64,000 bases of DNA from Candidatus Woesearchaeota archaeon (GTDB taxonomy: Archaea; Nanobdellota; Nanobdellia; Woesearchaeales; DSVV01). Shown here in pieces: positions 52,708-62,505 of the stretch (the first letter of the stretch is position 1; every line of letters starts with the position of its first letter). The stretch lies in NCBI GenBank assembly GCA_018661705.1, contig JABJHR010000010.1, positions 1 through 64,000 on the forward strand, given 5' to 3'. The notes below the pieces were generated by a model. The model worked only from the letters and a program-made list of their open reading frames with translations. It had not been told where the DNA came from and ran no database searches. The translations under genes and the position numbers were made by a program.

Positions 52708-52815
52708 AAACTCTTAGTGAAAAATAGCATCCGCAATTGTTAAAGAGTATTATGCTGTAATTTACTCTGGAACACTAGGGCAGAGCCAATACAGCTCAAG
52801 AGTTTTTATTTTCAT
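52708..52815 (-). repeat. Family C repeat, copy 6 (reverse orientation)
   Basis: Read on the minus strand it contains CCTAGTGTTCCAGAGTAAATTACAGCATAATACTC, AACAATTGCGGATGC and TTTTTCACTAAG, very close to copy 1. The 5' third is replaced by unrelated sequence ending in TTTTCATTAG. It fills the convergent gap between the MscS and Zn-ribbon genes. Confidence 0.6.
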
Positions 52816-52844
52816 TAGAAATAATAAGAAAAAATTAAAGAGAA

Positions 52845-53192
52845 TTATTTCATTATTTTTTCGCCACAATAACTACAATGACTAGGGTGACCTTTTTCTT
52901 TAGTAAATGAGAATGTAAATCCGCAACTCTTGCATTTCATTTTTTCTCTGGTAGTTTCTTGTTTTGGTTTTTCTTTTACTTCATTATTTGTTTCTTCTTT
53001 TTCTTGATTATCTTCTTCATCAGAATTTTCACCAGTTCCTGCTAATTTATTTGTTTCATAGCCTAAATTATGGCAATCTTTGCAAACAAATGATCCTGTT
53101 TTTGTGTCTAAAACAGCGTTTCCTTCAATAATTGCTGTTCCGCAACCTCTGCAGATAATATCTTCCTTAATTTCTTCTTTTTTCCAAAACAT
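52845..53192 (-). CDS. Double zinc-ribbon protein
   Basis: The 115-residue protein has two ribbons joined by an acidic linker: IICRGCG...FVCKDCH at the N-terminus and MKCKSCG...SHCSYCGE at the C-terminus, eight cysteines in four CxxC pairs. The linker (about 52-85) is rich in Glu, Asn and Lys. Such proteins often bind nucleic acid or a protein partner. Promoter and partner cannot be named. It diverges from the MnmC-like gene. Confidence 0.8.
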   Translation of the reverse strand: MFWKKEEIKEDIICRGCGTAIIEGNAVLDTKTGSFVCKDCHNLGYETNKLAGTGENSDEEDNQEKEETNNEVKEKPKQETTREKMKCKSCGFTFSFTKEKGHPSHCSYCGEKIMK

Positions 53193-53330
53193 AGTGTTAG
53201 TTGTGATTTTGTTGAAATTTATAAAATTAATTGTTCTTGAGGCAATATGTTTCTTAGTTTTGTCGCAAATAAATTGATTTTCTTAGTTAAAACCAAAACA
53301 TTAAAGTATTACTCAATTTACTTTCAAATT

Positions 53331-54053
53331 ATGAAACAAATAACCACAAATGACAACTCTATTACCTATCATAATGAAGAATACGATGAAACATATCATT
53401 CTACTAGTGGTGCAATTGAAGAGGCGCAAAAGAAATTTGTAGAGGCCTGTGAAATTAGAGAATTTGTTGGAAAAAAAGACAATAATGGTAAATTTGTTCA
53501 TAATTCTATTTCAATATTAGATGTGTGCTTTGGTCTTGGATATAATACTGCGGTTGCAATTGATAATATTCTAGGCATTAATCCAGATTGTAAGATTATT
53601 GTGGTGGCATTAGAGAATGATCCTACTATTTTGAATGAAATCAATAAATTAAATCCCAAAATCAATTCTTTTCCAATAATCAAGCAACTAATCTCAAAAT
53701 TAGCTTCAAATAACGAATATGAAGTTAATCTAAATAATATCAAAATCCTATTATTATTAGATGATGCAAGAGAAACAATAAAAACACTCCAAAATCAAGA
53801 AATTAAGTTTAATTTTTGTTTTTTGGATCCATTTTCACCTAAAAAATGTCCTGAATTATGGACAGAAGAGTTTTTCAAGGATATTTTCGCTGTAATGGCT
53901 GATAACAGCTCTAGCCCGGAGAATAACAGCAAACTTGCAACTTATTCCTGCGCTAGAATCGTGCGTGAGAACCTTGCAAAAGCAGGTTTCACAGTAAAAG
54001 ACGGACCAATTGTAGGTAGAAGATCTCCTGGCACGATTGGTGTAAAGGAGTAG
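53331..54053 (+). CDS. MnmC-like methyltransferase-domain protein
   Basis: The protein (240 residues from the ATG at 53331) has the layout of the MnmC methyltransferase domain (DUF752): YHSTSGAIEEAQKKFVEA, motif I ILDVCFGLGYNTAVAI, VVALENDPT, then FNFCFLDPFSPKKCPELWTEEFFKDI and the C-terminal TYSCARIVRENLAKAGFTVKDGP...RRSPGTI. Bacterial MnmC methylates nm5s2U34 of tRNA; archaeal relatives are thought to act on tRNA too, without proof here. An in-frame start 84 nt upstream would add a hydrophobic stretch not seen in the family, so the later ATG is preferred. Confidence 0.82.
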   Translation: MKQITTNDNSITYHNEEYDETYHSTSGAIEEAQKKFVEACEIREFVGKKDNNGKFVHNSISILDVCFGLGYNTAVAIDNILGINPDCKIIVVALENDPTILNEINKLNPKINSFPIIKQLISKLASNNEYEVNLNNIKILLLLDDARETIKTLQNQEIKFNFCFLDPFSPKKCPELWTEEFFKDIFAVMADNSSSPENNSKLATYSCARIVRENLAKAGFTVKDGPIVGRRSPGTIGVKE

Positions 54054-54153
54054 ACAATTGTTTAGTTTTCTTCTATCCCAATAAGATTCTTACTGGCAGG
54101 TAGTAAATTAACCAAAACCTTTATATATTACCTATTTTTGCTATATATATATA

Positions 54154-55785
54154 ATGGCAAGTTGGAAAGATAGGAAAAAAGTTAATTCTGATAAAGATTA
54201 TTATGCTGTTCTAGAATTAACAAGTATAGCTGCAACTAAAGATGAAGTTAGGATAGCTTATAGGAGAATTGTCCAAACATGTCATCCAGATAGATTTCCT
54301 GGAGATGCAGCTGCAGAAGAAATGTTTAAAGAAGTTAATGAAGCACATGAAGTTCTTTCTGATCAAGATGCTAGACAGAGATATGATCTAGAAAGAAGAT
54401 TAGGTGCTGGTGGTCCAAGTCCTCATTTTGGACATTCACATAGGCCATCTAGTGCTGGAGATCCTTTTTCAAGAGGTAGAAATCCTTTTGCACCTGGGGG
54501 ATCTATGGATTATGTGGATATGGGTAATTTAGATCCGCGTATGGTTGAGATATTGAGTCAATTGTTTGGTTTTGATGTTACTTCTAGATCCGGTTCTAAA
54601 ACAGGAAGAGGTTCTGGATTTACAGAACGAAGAGGTCCTGGATTTAAAGCAACTGGTGGTGGCATGAAATCTGGTTTTTCTAATGGTTCTAGTTTTGAAG
54701 ATATGGTTAATGGCATGGCACAAAGCATGGGAATTAATCCTGATGATCTTGATGAAGATTTCCTTTCAAGGACTAAGAATAAGTATGAACAGAATAATGG
54801 TTCTATGCTTGATAATTATGAAAAAATGTTTGCTCAAAATAAACAACCAAAATCAGATGATCCCAAAGGTTTTAGAGAAGCATGGACTAATTTGGGAATG
54901 ATTATTTCTAATATAAATCGTACAAAAAAGAAATATGAACAGATTGGACTTAATGCGATATTTGCATTTGGTTCAGATATTGGTATCTCATATGATCAAT
55001 TAAATGAAGAATTAAGTAAATATGATGTGGAATTTAGACCTGATGTGGAATTATTTTTTGATAATGTTAATCTTAATCTTTTTGGTTTGGCGTCATTAGA
55101 ACAAAAAATGTTAGCTTATCACAAACAAAAATCTACACATCAAAAAAACATTTTCACAATGGATGAATGGTTAGCTGGAGAACCTCAACAACATGGTCCA
55201 TATCAAAAAGGAAGTTCTAAAGACTTTAGTGTTGAAGTAGAGCTTACAGTGAATTCAGGATCTTTTGCACAAGAACTAAGTATTGATCTTTTCATGGGAG
55301 ATGCATTTATTGATACTCATTCAAAAATGGCACAACAAAAGTATAAACTAGGCAGAGCAGTAACAATCCGTCAAAAAGGAGCAACTGGACCTGTTGAAAG
55401 ATTTTATGACTTTTATCTAGGAGCACCAGATACACCTCAAAATAAATCATTAGCAATCAAGTTACTTGATGCTGAATTATACGGGTATATTTCTTATCAA
55501 GGAGAAATTAGGTTAGATGGTGCATCAGTAAATATTCAATGTTCAAGTGATTTAAGAGTTTGTTTATCTGGTGGTACATTTGGGGAGTTATTTGGGGGTC
55601 AAGTTAATGTTACTGGTTCAATAGATTCTAGGGAACAGGGAATAATCGCTTCTGATTCAGCTGTGCCTTATGACATACCAGTTGAATATTTCACACCAAA
55701 AAACTATGATCCTGATCATGGTAGAACTTTAACTATACTTGGGAATAAAGAGTCTAACGTTAGTATTCGTTTTAATGGAGATTAA
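54154..55785 (+). CDS. J-domain protein with repeat-like C-terminus
   Basis: Residues 15-80 form a J domain (DYYAVLELTSIAATKDEVRIAYRRI, QTCHPDRFPG with HPD at 44-46, ARQRYDLER). A Gly/Ser/Phe-rich region (about 85-190) follows as in DnaJ. The rest is unlike DnaJ: a helical middle and a beta-rich C-terminus from about 350 (DFSVEVELTVNSGSFAQELSIDLFMGD, SLAIKLLDAELYGYISYQGEIRLDGASVNIQ), with no zinc CxxCxGxG repeats. A CTTTATATATTACC box 25-38 nt upstream suggests a leaderless mRNA. The C-terminus might be a client-binding domain or a polymer-forming region. Confidence 0.8.
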   Translation: MASWKDRKKVNSDKDYYAVLELTSIAATKDEVRIAYRRIVQTCHPDRFPGDAAAEEMFKEVNEAHEVLSDQDARQRYDLERRLGAGGPSPHFGHSHRPSSAGDPFSRGRNPFAPGGSMDYVDMGNLDPRMVEILSQLFGFDVTSRSGSKTGRGSGFTERRGPGFKATGGGMKSGFSNGSSFEDMVNGMAQSMGINPDDLDEDFLSRTKNKYEQNNGSMLDNYEKMFAQNKQPKSDDPKGFREAWTNLGMIISNINRTKKKYEQIGLNAIFAFGSDIGISYDQLNEELSKYDVEFRPDVELFFDNVNLNLFGLASLEQKMLAYHKQKSTHQKNIFTMDEWLAGEPQQHGPYQKGSSKDFSVEVELTVNSGSFAQELSIDLFMGDAFIDTHSKMAQQKYKLGRAVTIRQKGATGPVERFYDFYLGAPDTPQNKSLAIKLLDAELYGYISYQGEIRLDGASVNIQCSSDLRVCLSGGTFGELFGGQVNVTGSIDSREQGIIASDSAVPYDIPVEYFTPKNYDPDHGRTLTILGNKESNVSIRFNGD

Positions 55786-55881
55786 CTTGTATCTTTGTGT
55801 CTATTTACGTCACAACCTTTAAAAAAGAATATCAATTACTTTACTTACATAATTAATAATCATCATATAGGGGGTTTTATC

Positions 55882-58800
55882 ATGAAAATAAGAAAGCTAT
55901 TTGTATTTGCACTCGTTTTACTATTAATTGTTAGTTTGTTTGGTTCTGCTGTAATGGCAAGAGAATCAGCTAAGGACTCAAATTCTAGAAAAATTCAATC
56001 TTTAGAAGATAATAGAATAACAAAAGATCTAAAGAAAGCAGATAAAACTCACTCAAAAGAATTACCTAAAGCATATGATGAAAGAAAATTTCAAGAATAT
56101 CAAGAATATAGAGAAATAAAAAAACAACATGAAGAAAGAAAAGAAAACTATAGAGATAACTCAGATAATACTCCAAAAACAAGAGGAGAAGATGACGCAG
56201 ATGATAACAATGATGCAGATGATGAAGAAGATTATGGGGAATTAAGTTGTATAGAAGGAGATAATGGTTTTGATATATTTAACTTTGCCTATGCTTTATA
56301 TGATAATATTCCTGGTTCAATACAAAATCCTGCTTATGACTTTTGTAAAACACCTGAAATGTTAGTTGAGAACCAATGTAATGCAGATAACCACATTCAA
56401 GTTTCAGGAGTTAATTGTGAATTTGGTTGTTTTATGGGTCAATGTTTAGAAGAAGTAACAGATTTAAGTTGTGAAGATACAGATGGTGGTGCAAATGAGT
56501 TTGTTTATGGAGAAGCAACCGGTGTTTTTCCTTCTGATCCAGAATATGGTGTTTATACTGGTACAAGGGAAGATACTTGTGTTATAGTTGAAGAAAATGT
56601 TTATGTCTGTGATGTTGAAGATGAGAACTGTTCTTATGAAACTCTTATAGAAGAATTAGAAGAAAACCAATGTTTTGGTGAAGGTTGTGCGGTAGAAGAA
56701 ATTGTTTGTAAAAGTGTGGATAGCTACAAACTAAATCATTATCCTTATGAGTTTGTCTCACACGAATATATTCCCTGTGAATATGGATGTCAAGATGGAA
56801 AATGTTTAACAGAAAATGAACTTTTTTTTGATTTAGCAATTAATGATTTTAAAATAAATTCTGAAGTTAACCCAGCATCTATTGAATATGGAACAGAATT
56901 TCAAGTTAGCTTTGATATTATAAATTTAGGCAATAAAGTTTCTGAAGACTTAGCAGGAGTACAAATTGTAATCTGCAATCCTGATGAAACAAATTGTCAC
57001 ATTCCTAATTGGTCCCCAATGCCATATAATATTCCTGCTAATGATGGGATCCCTGTAGAAGTTACATTACCAATGGTGTATCATGATAACATTGTAAACA
57101 GCCAAATTAAAATAATGGGTGCATTGGTTGGTCTTTATAATAATAATTTTCAAGTTTATCAAGATTTTAACAATGACAATAATGTTGTTGGAGAAGTAGT
57201 AGATGTAACAGATGTTTCAACAGTTCAGATTACAGACATTGAACTAAATGCTAAATCTGTAAAGGATGAGTTTGGTGATGTGATTCCTAATTTGTATTCT
57301 TTTGAAAAGTATGATGACGAATTAGAAATGGAAATAACTGTGGAGAATTATGGGGATGAAGATTATGAAAACCTTTATCTAGAACTTAATTTTATTGTTG
57401 ACGAAGAAAACTATATTGTTGGTGTTGAAAGTAATAACTTTATTCTTAATGCTGGGGAAGATGACGAAATTGATTTAGAAGTTAATGAAAATATAATTGG
57501 GGATTTGCCTCTTGGAGAATATATGTTAGAAATTTCTTTAATGGAAGGTGTAAAGGTTTATGATGTTGATACAATTTTTTTACAACTTGAAGCAGGTTTA
57601 CCTTATCATTTAGATCTTGATCACTTTCCAAATATTTTAAATAATAACTCCTGTAACTATGATGATTTATGGTTTATTGTTGGAGAAAATGGCTTGGCAG
57701 AAGATATTATTGCAATGAATTATGTAATGGGTGCAATAACAGCATATGTTGAAAACAGCGCTTGGTGCAATCCAAATATATTTAATTTAGGTTATGAACT
57801 AGGAAATAATCAATTCTTAGATAATTATTTTACATTAGGTAAATCTGCAAATGACGTTGATTCAATGTTAACAGAGGCAGAATTAAAAATGTTAAAAGAT
57901 GAAGAATTTGAATATGAACTTGTAAATGATTTTGGTGAAAAAATAGAATATGAAATTGAATATAAACAACGAATTAGATTTGAAAATGAAGAAAACTTTA
58001 TTTTTACATACGAAGATAATCCTGGTTTTCCTCCAGAATATTCTTATTATATTGCAATAGACGATTCTCCTTCAAAACCAATGTATAGTTATGAAGTTAT
58101 GTTTGATAATTCTGTTGTTTTTGACATCAATAACTTTGATGAATTTGAGGATCAGTTAGTTCCATTACGTTTTGAAATGCAAGGCGGGATTGATGCTTAT
58201 ATTACTGATTTAATTAATGATGGCAGTGAAATAACAGGCATGACATTCTTTGCAGGAGATTACACCTGGTTAACATTTAATGAACAAAAACAAGTAGAGA
58301 ATAAATTTGGAGACTTACTTGATATTGAATTTGTTGACTATGTCATTAATCCAGAAACCAATGAAATGGTTTCAGCTGGTTTTACAATTAATGGATTAAA
58401 TGTTTGGATTGATGTTGGAACAATGGAATCTGCTTTTGGTTTAGATTTTGCATTTGTTTATGGTTCTTCTGAAGAAGAAGATCTTGAAGAAGATAAAAAA
58501 GTATGCAAGATGATTCTCAATGCAAGAGAAATTAAATTAGAAGAAGGAAAGGAAGTAAGGATCAACGACGAGAAGATTTCCGACATTAGTGGCTTTTATG
58601 CAACTTCTCATTTTATAGGCAATCCTGGACAGTGGTATGGTTTTTCTTATCAAGTTAATCCAGACAATGATATGATTTATTTTCAAATGAACGATCAAAT
58701 AATTGATCCTGTCTTAGAGCAATTTAAGTTTGTGTTTTATGATATTGCTGGAAGTCCTGAAGAAAGTGAAAATTTTGAACTTACTGCTTCAGATAACTCT

Positions 58801-60024
58801 GGGCAACTTATTTTTCATAATACAGATGATATGCAAGTTAAATTAAAGGTTGAATTAGATGTTGATGGTAATGTTTATTGGGGAAAGTTACACACTTCTG
58901 ATGAAGTTGATGAGATGTATTATTTTAATGGTGATGTTTGTGCTGGTCAAACTGAGATTACGGAATGTAAAGGCGCAATGTTTTTAGTTTCTTCAGGTGA
59001 AGAACATGAAGCACACTTTGTTAAACTTGATAAGATTGATACTGTTGATCACAAAATTAGTTTTGAAGACAAAACTTATGGGACAGAAACAAATGAATTA
59101 AGTTTTATTTCTTGTGTTGACCAATACGTCCATCTATCTGGAATTTCAGATGATTTATTAATTAATATTTGTGAAGCAAACAATACAGTGTCTTTCAAAA
59201 GTCTTGGTCAAGGTTATTCGGACGACAATTCCTTTGTTCAGTTTAAAACAAAAAACCAAGGGATAGTTAAATTAAGTTTATTTGATAATGACAATACTCA
59301 TCCAAAAGTTGGAGATATAAGTTTTACAGAATCTACTGATGTTGATTCAGTAGATCATTTTATTGATGGGAGTTCTTTAGAGAATTCATTAATCTTTAAT
59401 TTTTATTATGATCTTGTTAATAATGCTTTGGAAATTAATCATAATACAGAATGGGAAAATGGTGCAGATTGGATAAATGATTTTGATAATTTAAATGACG
59501 ACAAATTATTTGTGTCATCATTAAAGGGCACATTTATTTCTCTTGATAATGATGATTCTCCACAAAGTGTTTATATTCAGCATCCACAATTTGATGAGCT
59601 TTATTATGCAAGAGTTTTTGTTGCAGAAGCAGACGCAACCACAGATGTTTATTCTCCAAATTTTGGTGTTGATCAGATTAAACTAGACACAGAGGTTACG
59701 CAAGAAGAAATTACAAATAAAAATATTGTTTTAGTAGGAAGACCAACTATTTATGCAGGAAATAATGCAAACCCATTAATTGATAACTATGAATTACCAG
59801 AACTAAATCCAGGAGATGGTTTTATTGGTCTTAGAGATAATGGTAATATTGACGATAATGGTTGGTTTAAGCCTTTAACAGCATTAATTGTTTCAGGAAA
59901 TACTCCTCAGGATGTATTAAACGCAGGCCACATATTCAATGATTACAAATATTATGATCTAGATGAAGTTGGTCAAGAAGCAATAGTCAATGATATTAAT
60001 GGGGAATTAGTTTTAATTTACTAA
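55882..60024 (+). CDS. Very large secreted Cys-containing surface protein
   Basis: A signal peptide (KLFVFALVLLLIVSLFGSAVMA) starts a 1380-residue protein. A basic/acidic stalk (25-125) leads to a Cys-rich region (about 135-320) with CEDTDGGANEF, EYIPCEYGCQDGKCL and related DTDGG...C...C patterns like those in the 209-aa protein. A CARDB-like beta domain (FDLAINDFKINSEVNPASIEYGTEFQVSFDIINLG) and further beta domains with high Asp/Asn content follow to the end. No C-terminal anchor is visible. ATG at 55882 fits TAGGGGG upstream and puts the signal peptide at the N-terminus. It may be an S-layer-associated or adhesion protein. Confidence 0.8.
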   Translation: MKIRKLFVFALVLLLIVSLFGSAVMARESAKDSNSRKIQSLEDNRITKDLKKADKTHSKELPKAYDERKFQEYQEYREIKKQHEERKENYRDNSDNTPKTRGEDDADDNNDADDEEDYGELSCIEGDNGFDIFNFAYALYDNIPGSIQNPAYDFCKTPEMLVENQCNADNHIQVSGVNCEFGCFMGQCLEEVTDLSCEDTDGGANEFVYGEATGVFPSDPEYGVYTGTREDTCVIVEENVYVCDVEDENCSYETLIEELEENQCFGEGCAVEEIVCKSVDSYKLNHYPYEFVSHEYIPCEYGCQDGKCLTENELFFDLAINDFKINSEVNPASIEYGTEFQVSFDIINLGNKVSEDLAGVQIVICNPDETNCHIPNWSPMPYNIPANDGIPVEVTLPMVYHDNIVNSQIKIMGALVGLYNNNFQVYQDFNNDNNVVGEVVDVTDVSTVQITDIELNAKSVKDEFGDVIPNLYSFEKYDDELEMEITVENYGDEDYENLYLELNFIVDEENYIVGVESNNFILNAGEDDEIDLEVNENIIGDLPLGEYMLEISLMEGVKVYDVDTIFLQLEAGLPYHLDLDHFPNILNNNSCNYDDLWFIVGENGLAEDIIAMNYVMGAITAYVENSAWCNPNIFNLGYELGNNQFLDNYFTLGKSANDVDSMLTEAELKMLKDEEFEYELVNDFGEKIEYEIEYKQRIRFENEENFIFTYEDNPGFPPEYSYYIAIDDSPSKPMYSYEVMFDNSVVFDINNFDEFEDQLVPLRFEMQGGIDAYITDLINDGSEITGMTFFAGDYTWLTFNEQKQVENKFGDLLDIEFVDYVINPETNEMVSAGFTINGLNVWIDVGTMESAFGLDFAFVYGSSEEEDLEEDKKVCKMILNAREIKLEEGKEVRINDEKISDISGFYATSHFIGNPGQWYGFSYQVNPDNDMIYFQMNDQIIDPVLEQFKFVFYDIAGSPEESENFELTASDNSGQLIFHNTDDMQVKLKVELDVDGNVYWGKLHTSDEVDEMYYFNGDVCAGQTEITECKGAMFLVSSGEEHEAHFVKLDKIDTVDHKISFEDKTYGTETNELSFISCVDQYVHLSGISDDLLINICEANNTVSFKSLGQGYSDDNSFVQFKTKNQGIVKLSLFDNDNTHPKVGDISFTESTDVDSVDHFIDGSSLENSLIFNFYYDLVNNALEINHNTEWENGADWINDFDNLNDDKLFVSSLKGTFISLDNDDSPQSVYIQHPQFDELYYARVFVAEADATTDVYSPNFGVDQIKLDTEVTQEEITNKNIVLVGRPTIYAGNNANPLIDNYELPELNPGDGFIGLRDNGNIDDNGWFKPLTALIVSGNTPQDVLNAGHIFNDYKYYDLDEVGQEAIVNDINGELVLIY

Positions 60025-60061
60025 TTCGCTATACTTTTTTTCTTAGATTATTATTAAAAAT

Positions 60062-60272
60062 GTTAGTGAGTGATATTGCCTTCGGCCTGGTGTTTATTTT
60101 TTTAAGATAATTATGTGTTAATAAAAAACAACAACCTTGGCACAGACGGATATTTTACTTTGTAAAATATCCTACTCGGCTGCGCCTCGCCTGGCCATTG
60201 TTGTTTTTTGTATAGGAATCTGAGTTATAATACTCTTCAACACCCGCCGACAGGCTTTTTTCACTATGAATT
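60062..60272 (+). repeat. Family C repeat, copy 5, split by a family B element
   Basis: The left part TTAGTGAGTGATATTGCCTTCGGCCTGGTGTT and right part GTTATAATACTCTTCAACACCCGCCGACAGGC...TTTTTTCACTATGAATT match family C. Between them lies family B copy 2. This fills most of the 364-nt convergent gap between the 1380-aa gene and aCPSF1; the remainder is T-rich. Confidence 0.6.
60123..60209 (+). ncRNA. Family B structured element, copy 2
   Basis: The outer stem AAAAAACAACAA/TTGTTGTTTTTT is perfect. GGCACAGACGG opens the inner part, a GGATATTTTAC-TTT-GTAAAATATCC hairpin follows, then GGC-TGC-GCC and CTGGCC. Copy 1 shows compensatory differences in each arm. Confidence 0.6.
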
Positions 60273-60388
60273 ATTTTTTTATGATGTGATTTTTTATATT
60301 TGTTGTCATGCTATTTTTTCAATAAGATTTTTTTTCTAATCCTAATTATATTCAAGAAATACTAATTAAAACAAAAAGAAAAAATAAA

Positions 60389-62287
60389 TTATTTAACTCT
60401 AACTGCATCTAGATTCTTAGGACAGACTGTTTCCATTCTGCAACTTTTATGAAGAGAGCTTGCTAAGTCCATACATCTGGAAACTTCTCCGTGGTTGATC
60501 ATAACCTTTCTAGGTTTTGGATCACACTTATGTACAAAGCCCATTAATTCTCTTCTACCACAGTGTCCTGTAAATCCTTCTAATGTAAGAACTTCCATTT
60601 CTACTTTGGTTACTTCAGTTTTATTGCTGCCTCTTGCAAATACAATCTCTTTTTCTCCTCTCTGTAGTCTTCTTCCTAAAGTTCCTTCTGCTTGATAACA
60701 TACAAAAATAATTGAATTTCTTTTACTTTGTGCAAATTCTTTGAAATATTCAACACTTGGACCACCAGTCATCATTCCTGATGTTGCTAATACAACGCAA
60801 GGTCCTTTGTCATCAATAATTTCTTTTCTTTCTTTTGCAGATCCAACATGTTTGAAGATATCACTTAAGAAAGGATTTTCATTTTTATGGAAAATTAGTT
60901 TTCTTACTTGACTGTTTAAGAATTCAGGATATGCAGAGTGAATTGCTGTTACATCCCATACCATCCCATCAACGTATACTGGCATTTTACTTAGTTTTCC
61001 AGTCCTCATTAGATTTTCAAGTATCATCATAACTTCTTGTGCTCTACCAACACCTAAAACAGGAATTAAAATTCTTCCTCTTCTTTCTAGTGTTTCTGTT
61101 ATTTTGTTTGCAAATTGTTCTTCTGTTTGTTTTCTTGGCGGTAACACATTATCTTTTCCACCATAAGTTCCTTCAATCATTAAAGTTTCTAATCTTGGGA
61201 ATGAAGTTGCAGCAGGATCTAGTAATTGTGTTCTTCCAAACTTTAAATCTCCTGTATACAACATATTATGTAATCCATTTCCAACATGTAAATGAACCAT
61301 TGCACTTCCTAAAATATGACCTGCATTATATAATGTAATTCTAATGTCTGGAGTTATGTCTGTAACTTCTTCATAACCTAAAGGAATTGTGTGCATAACT
61401 AATTGTTTAACATGTTCAGAAGTAAAGATTGGATCTTTTCCTTCTGACTTCATGATTTTAATAAAATCTAATAAAAGTAATGCAGCAACATCTCTTGTTG
61501 GTGAAGTACAGTAAACAGGTCCTTTGTATCCAAACTTAAACAAGTAAGGAATTAAACCACAATGATCTAGATGTGAGTGACTAAGAACAACTGCATCTAA
61601 TTGTGAAATATCAAATTCTGGGGCATCAAGGTAAGGATAAGCTTCTTGTCCTACGCCTGCAACGTCTACTCCACAATCTAACAATACTCTGGATTCGGGA
61701 GTTTGTAACAAAAGACAACTTCTACCAACATGTCGTCCAGATCCTAAGTAGGATACTCTGACCCATTCATGTTGTTTTTCTCTGATCCATCCGTCATAAA
61801 TTCTGTGCCCAACATTATCTAAGAATTTTCTTCTTTCGTTAGAATGTTTGTATAATGCGCCTCTGATGTTTTCAATTAATTTTGATCTTAATGGGGGAGT
61901 TCTTCTAATGTGTGGCACCCATAGTGTTTTATTTTTGATCTCTCTTAATAATGATCCTTGTTTTCCAATTGCTAATCCTGGTTTTTCTACTTCAACAATT
62001 ACTCTACTTCTTTCTTGTTCAAAGAAAATTTGAGCAACACCAGCTTCTTCTGGAATTATTTTTCTTATTTTCTTCTCTGCTTCTTCAGGTGGGACAGTTA
62101 TACTTGGATCTGATCTTAGTTCAACTCTTTTCTTGAACATTTTGACAACGTCTTTTATTGTTCCCCCATTATCAAAGAAATATTCTTTGTCTTTAGTATA
62201 AAGAACTATGTTGGCGCCTTCAAAGGCTACATCTGATATTTTTCCTTCTGGTAAATTCTTTAGAATTTCTTTTATTATTTTTGTCAT
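60389..62287 (-). CDS. acpsf1: aCPSF1 (FttA) KH-beta-CASP ribonuclease
   Basis: aCPSF1 is the archaeal homologue of CPSF73 and drives 3'-end cleavage and transcription termination. The 632-residue protein has two N-terminal KH regions (GLAIGKQGS at 104-112), the metallo-beta-lactamase signature LSHSHLDHCG (236-244), IEGTYGGKD, and the beta-CASP part with VDGMVWDVT, ATSGMMTGG, EGFTGHCGRRELMGFV and a final His. All metal ligands I can check are present. The gene is preceded by an unusual structured leader at 62356-62453. Confidence 0.96.
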   Translation of the reverse strand: MTKIIKEILKNLPEGKISDVAFEGANIVLYTKDKEYFFDNGGTIKDVVKMFKKRVELRSDPSITVPPEEAEKKIRKIIPEEAGVAQIFFEQERSRVIVEVEKPGLAIGKQGSLLREIKNKTLWVPHIRRTPPLRSKLIENIRGALYKHSNERRKFLDNVGHRIYDGWIREKQHEWVRVSYLGSGRHVGRSCLLLQTPESRVLLDCGVDVAGVGQEAYPYLDAPEFDISQLDAVVLSHSHLDHCGLIPYLFKFGYKGPVYCTSPTRDVAALLLLDFIKIMKSEGKDPIFTSEHVKQLVMHTIPLGYEEVTDITPDIRITLYNAGHILGSAMVHLHVGNGLHNMLYTGDLKFGRTQLLDPAATSFPRLETLMIEGTYGGKDNVLPPRKQTEEQFANKITETLERRGRILIPVLGVGRAQEVMMILENLMRTGKLSKMPVYVDGMVWDVTAIHSAYPEFLNSQVRKLIFHKNENPFLSDIFKHVGSAKERKEIIDDKGPCVVLATSGMMTGGPSVEYFKEFAQSKRNSIIFVCYQAEGTLGRRLQRGEKEIVFARGSNKTEVTKVEMEVLTLEGFTGHCGRRELMGFVHKCDPKPRKVMINHGEVSRCMDLASSLHKSCRMETVCPKNLDAVRVK

Positions 62288-62355
62288 TTTATTTAATACT
62301 CGTATTTTTAGATTTCAGTTTTAATTTAGTTTCTCCTAATTTTTAATTTGTGCAC

Positions 62356-62453
62356 AAAAATTTCATCAAGAATTTTTGTATGGGGTTTAACACCCCACCA
62401 TTAATGGTGAAATTTTTGGCATCCTAAAAATCCGTCAATAATGACAGATTTTT
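62356..62453. other. Multi-hairpin structured region between psmB and aCPSF1
   Basis: An outer stem AAAAATTTCA/TGAAATTTTT (62356-62365 with 62408-62417) encloses GGGGT-TTAAC-ACCCC and the palindrome ACCATTAATGGT. A second hairpin AAAAATC-C-GTCA / TGAC-A-GATTTTT (62426-62437 with 62442-62453) follows. It lies downstream of psmB and upstream of aCPSF1 on the minus strand, so it could be a terminator, processing site or leader element. Confidence 0.55.
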
Positions 62454-62505
62454 ATGATTTTTTAAGATCGTAGTTGTTTTTTATTAAAAAGAAAATAAAA
62501 AAAAG

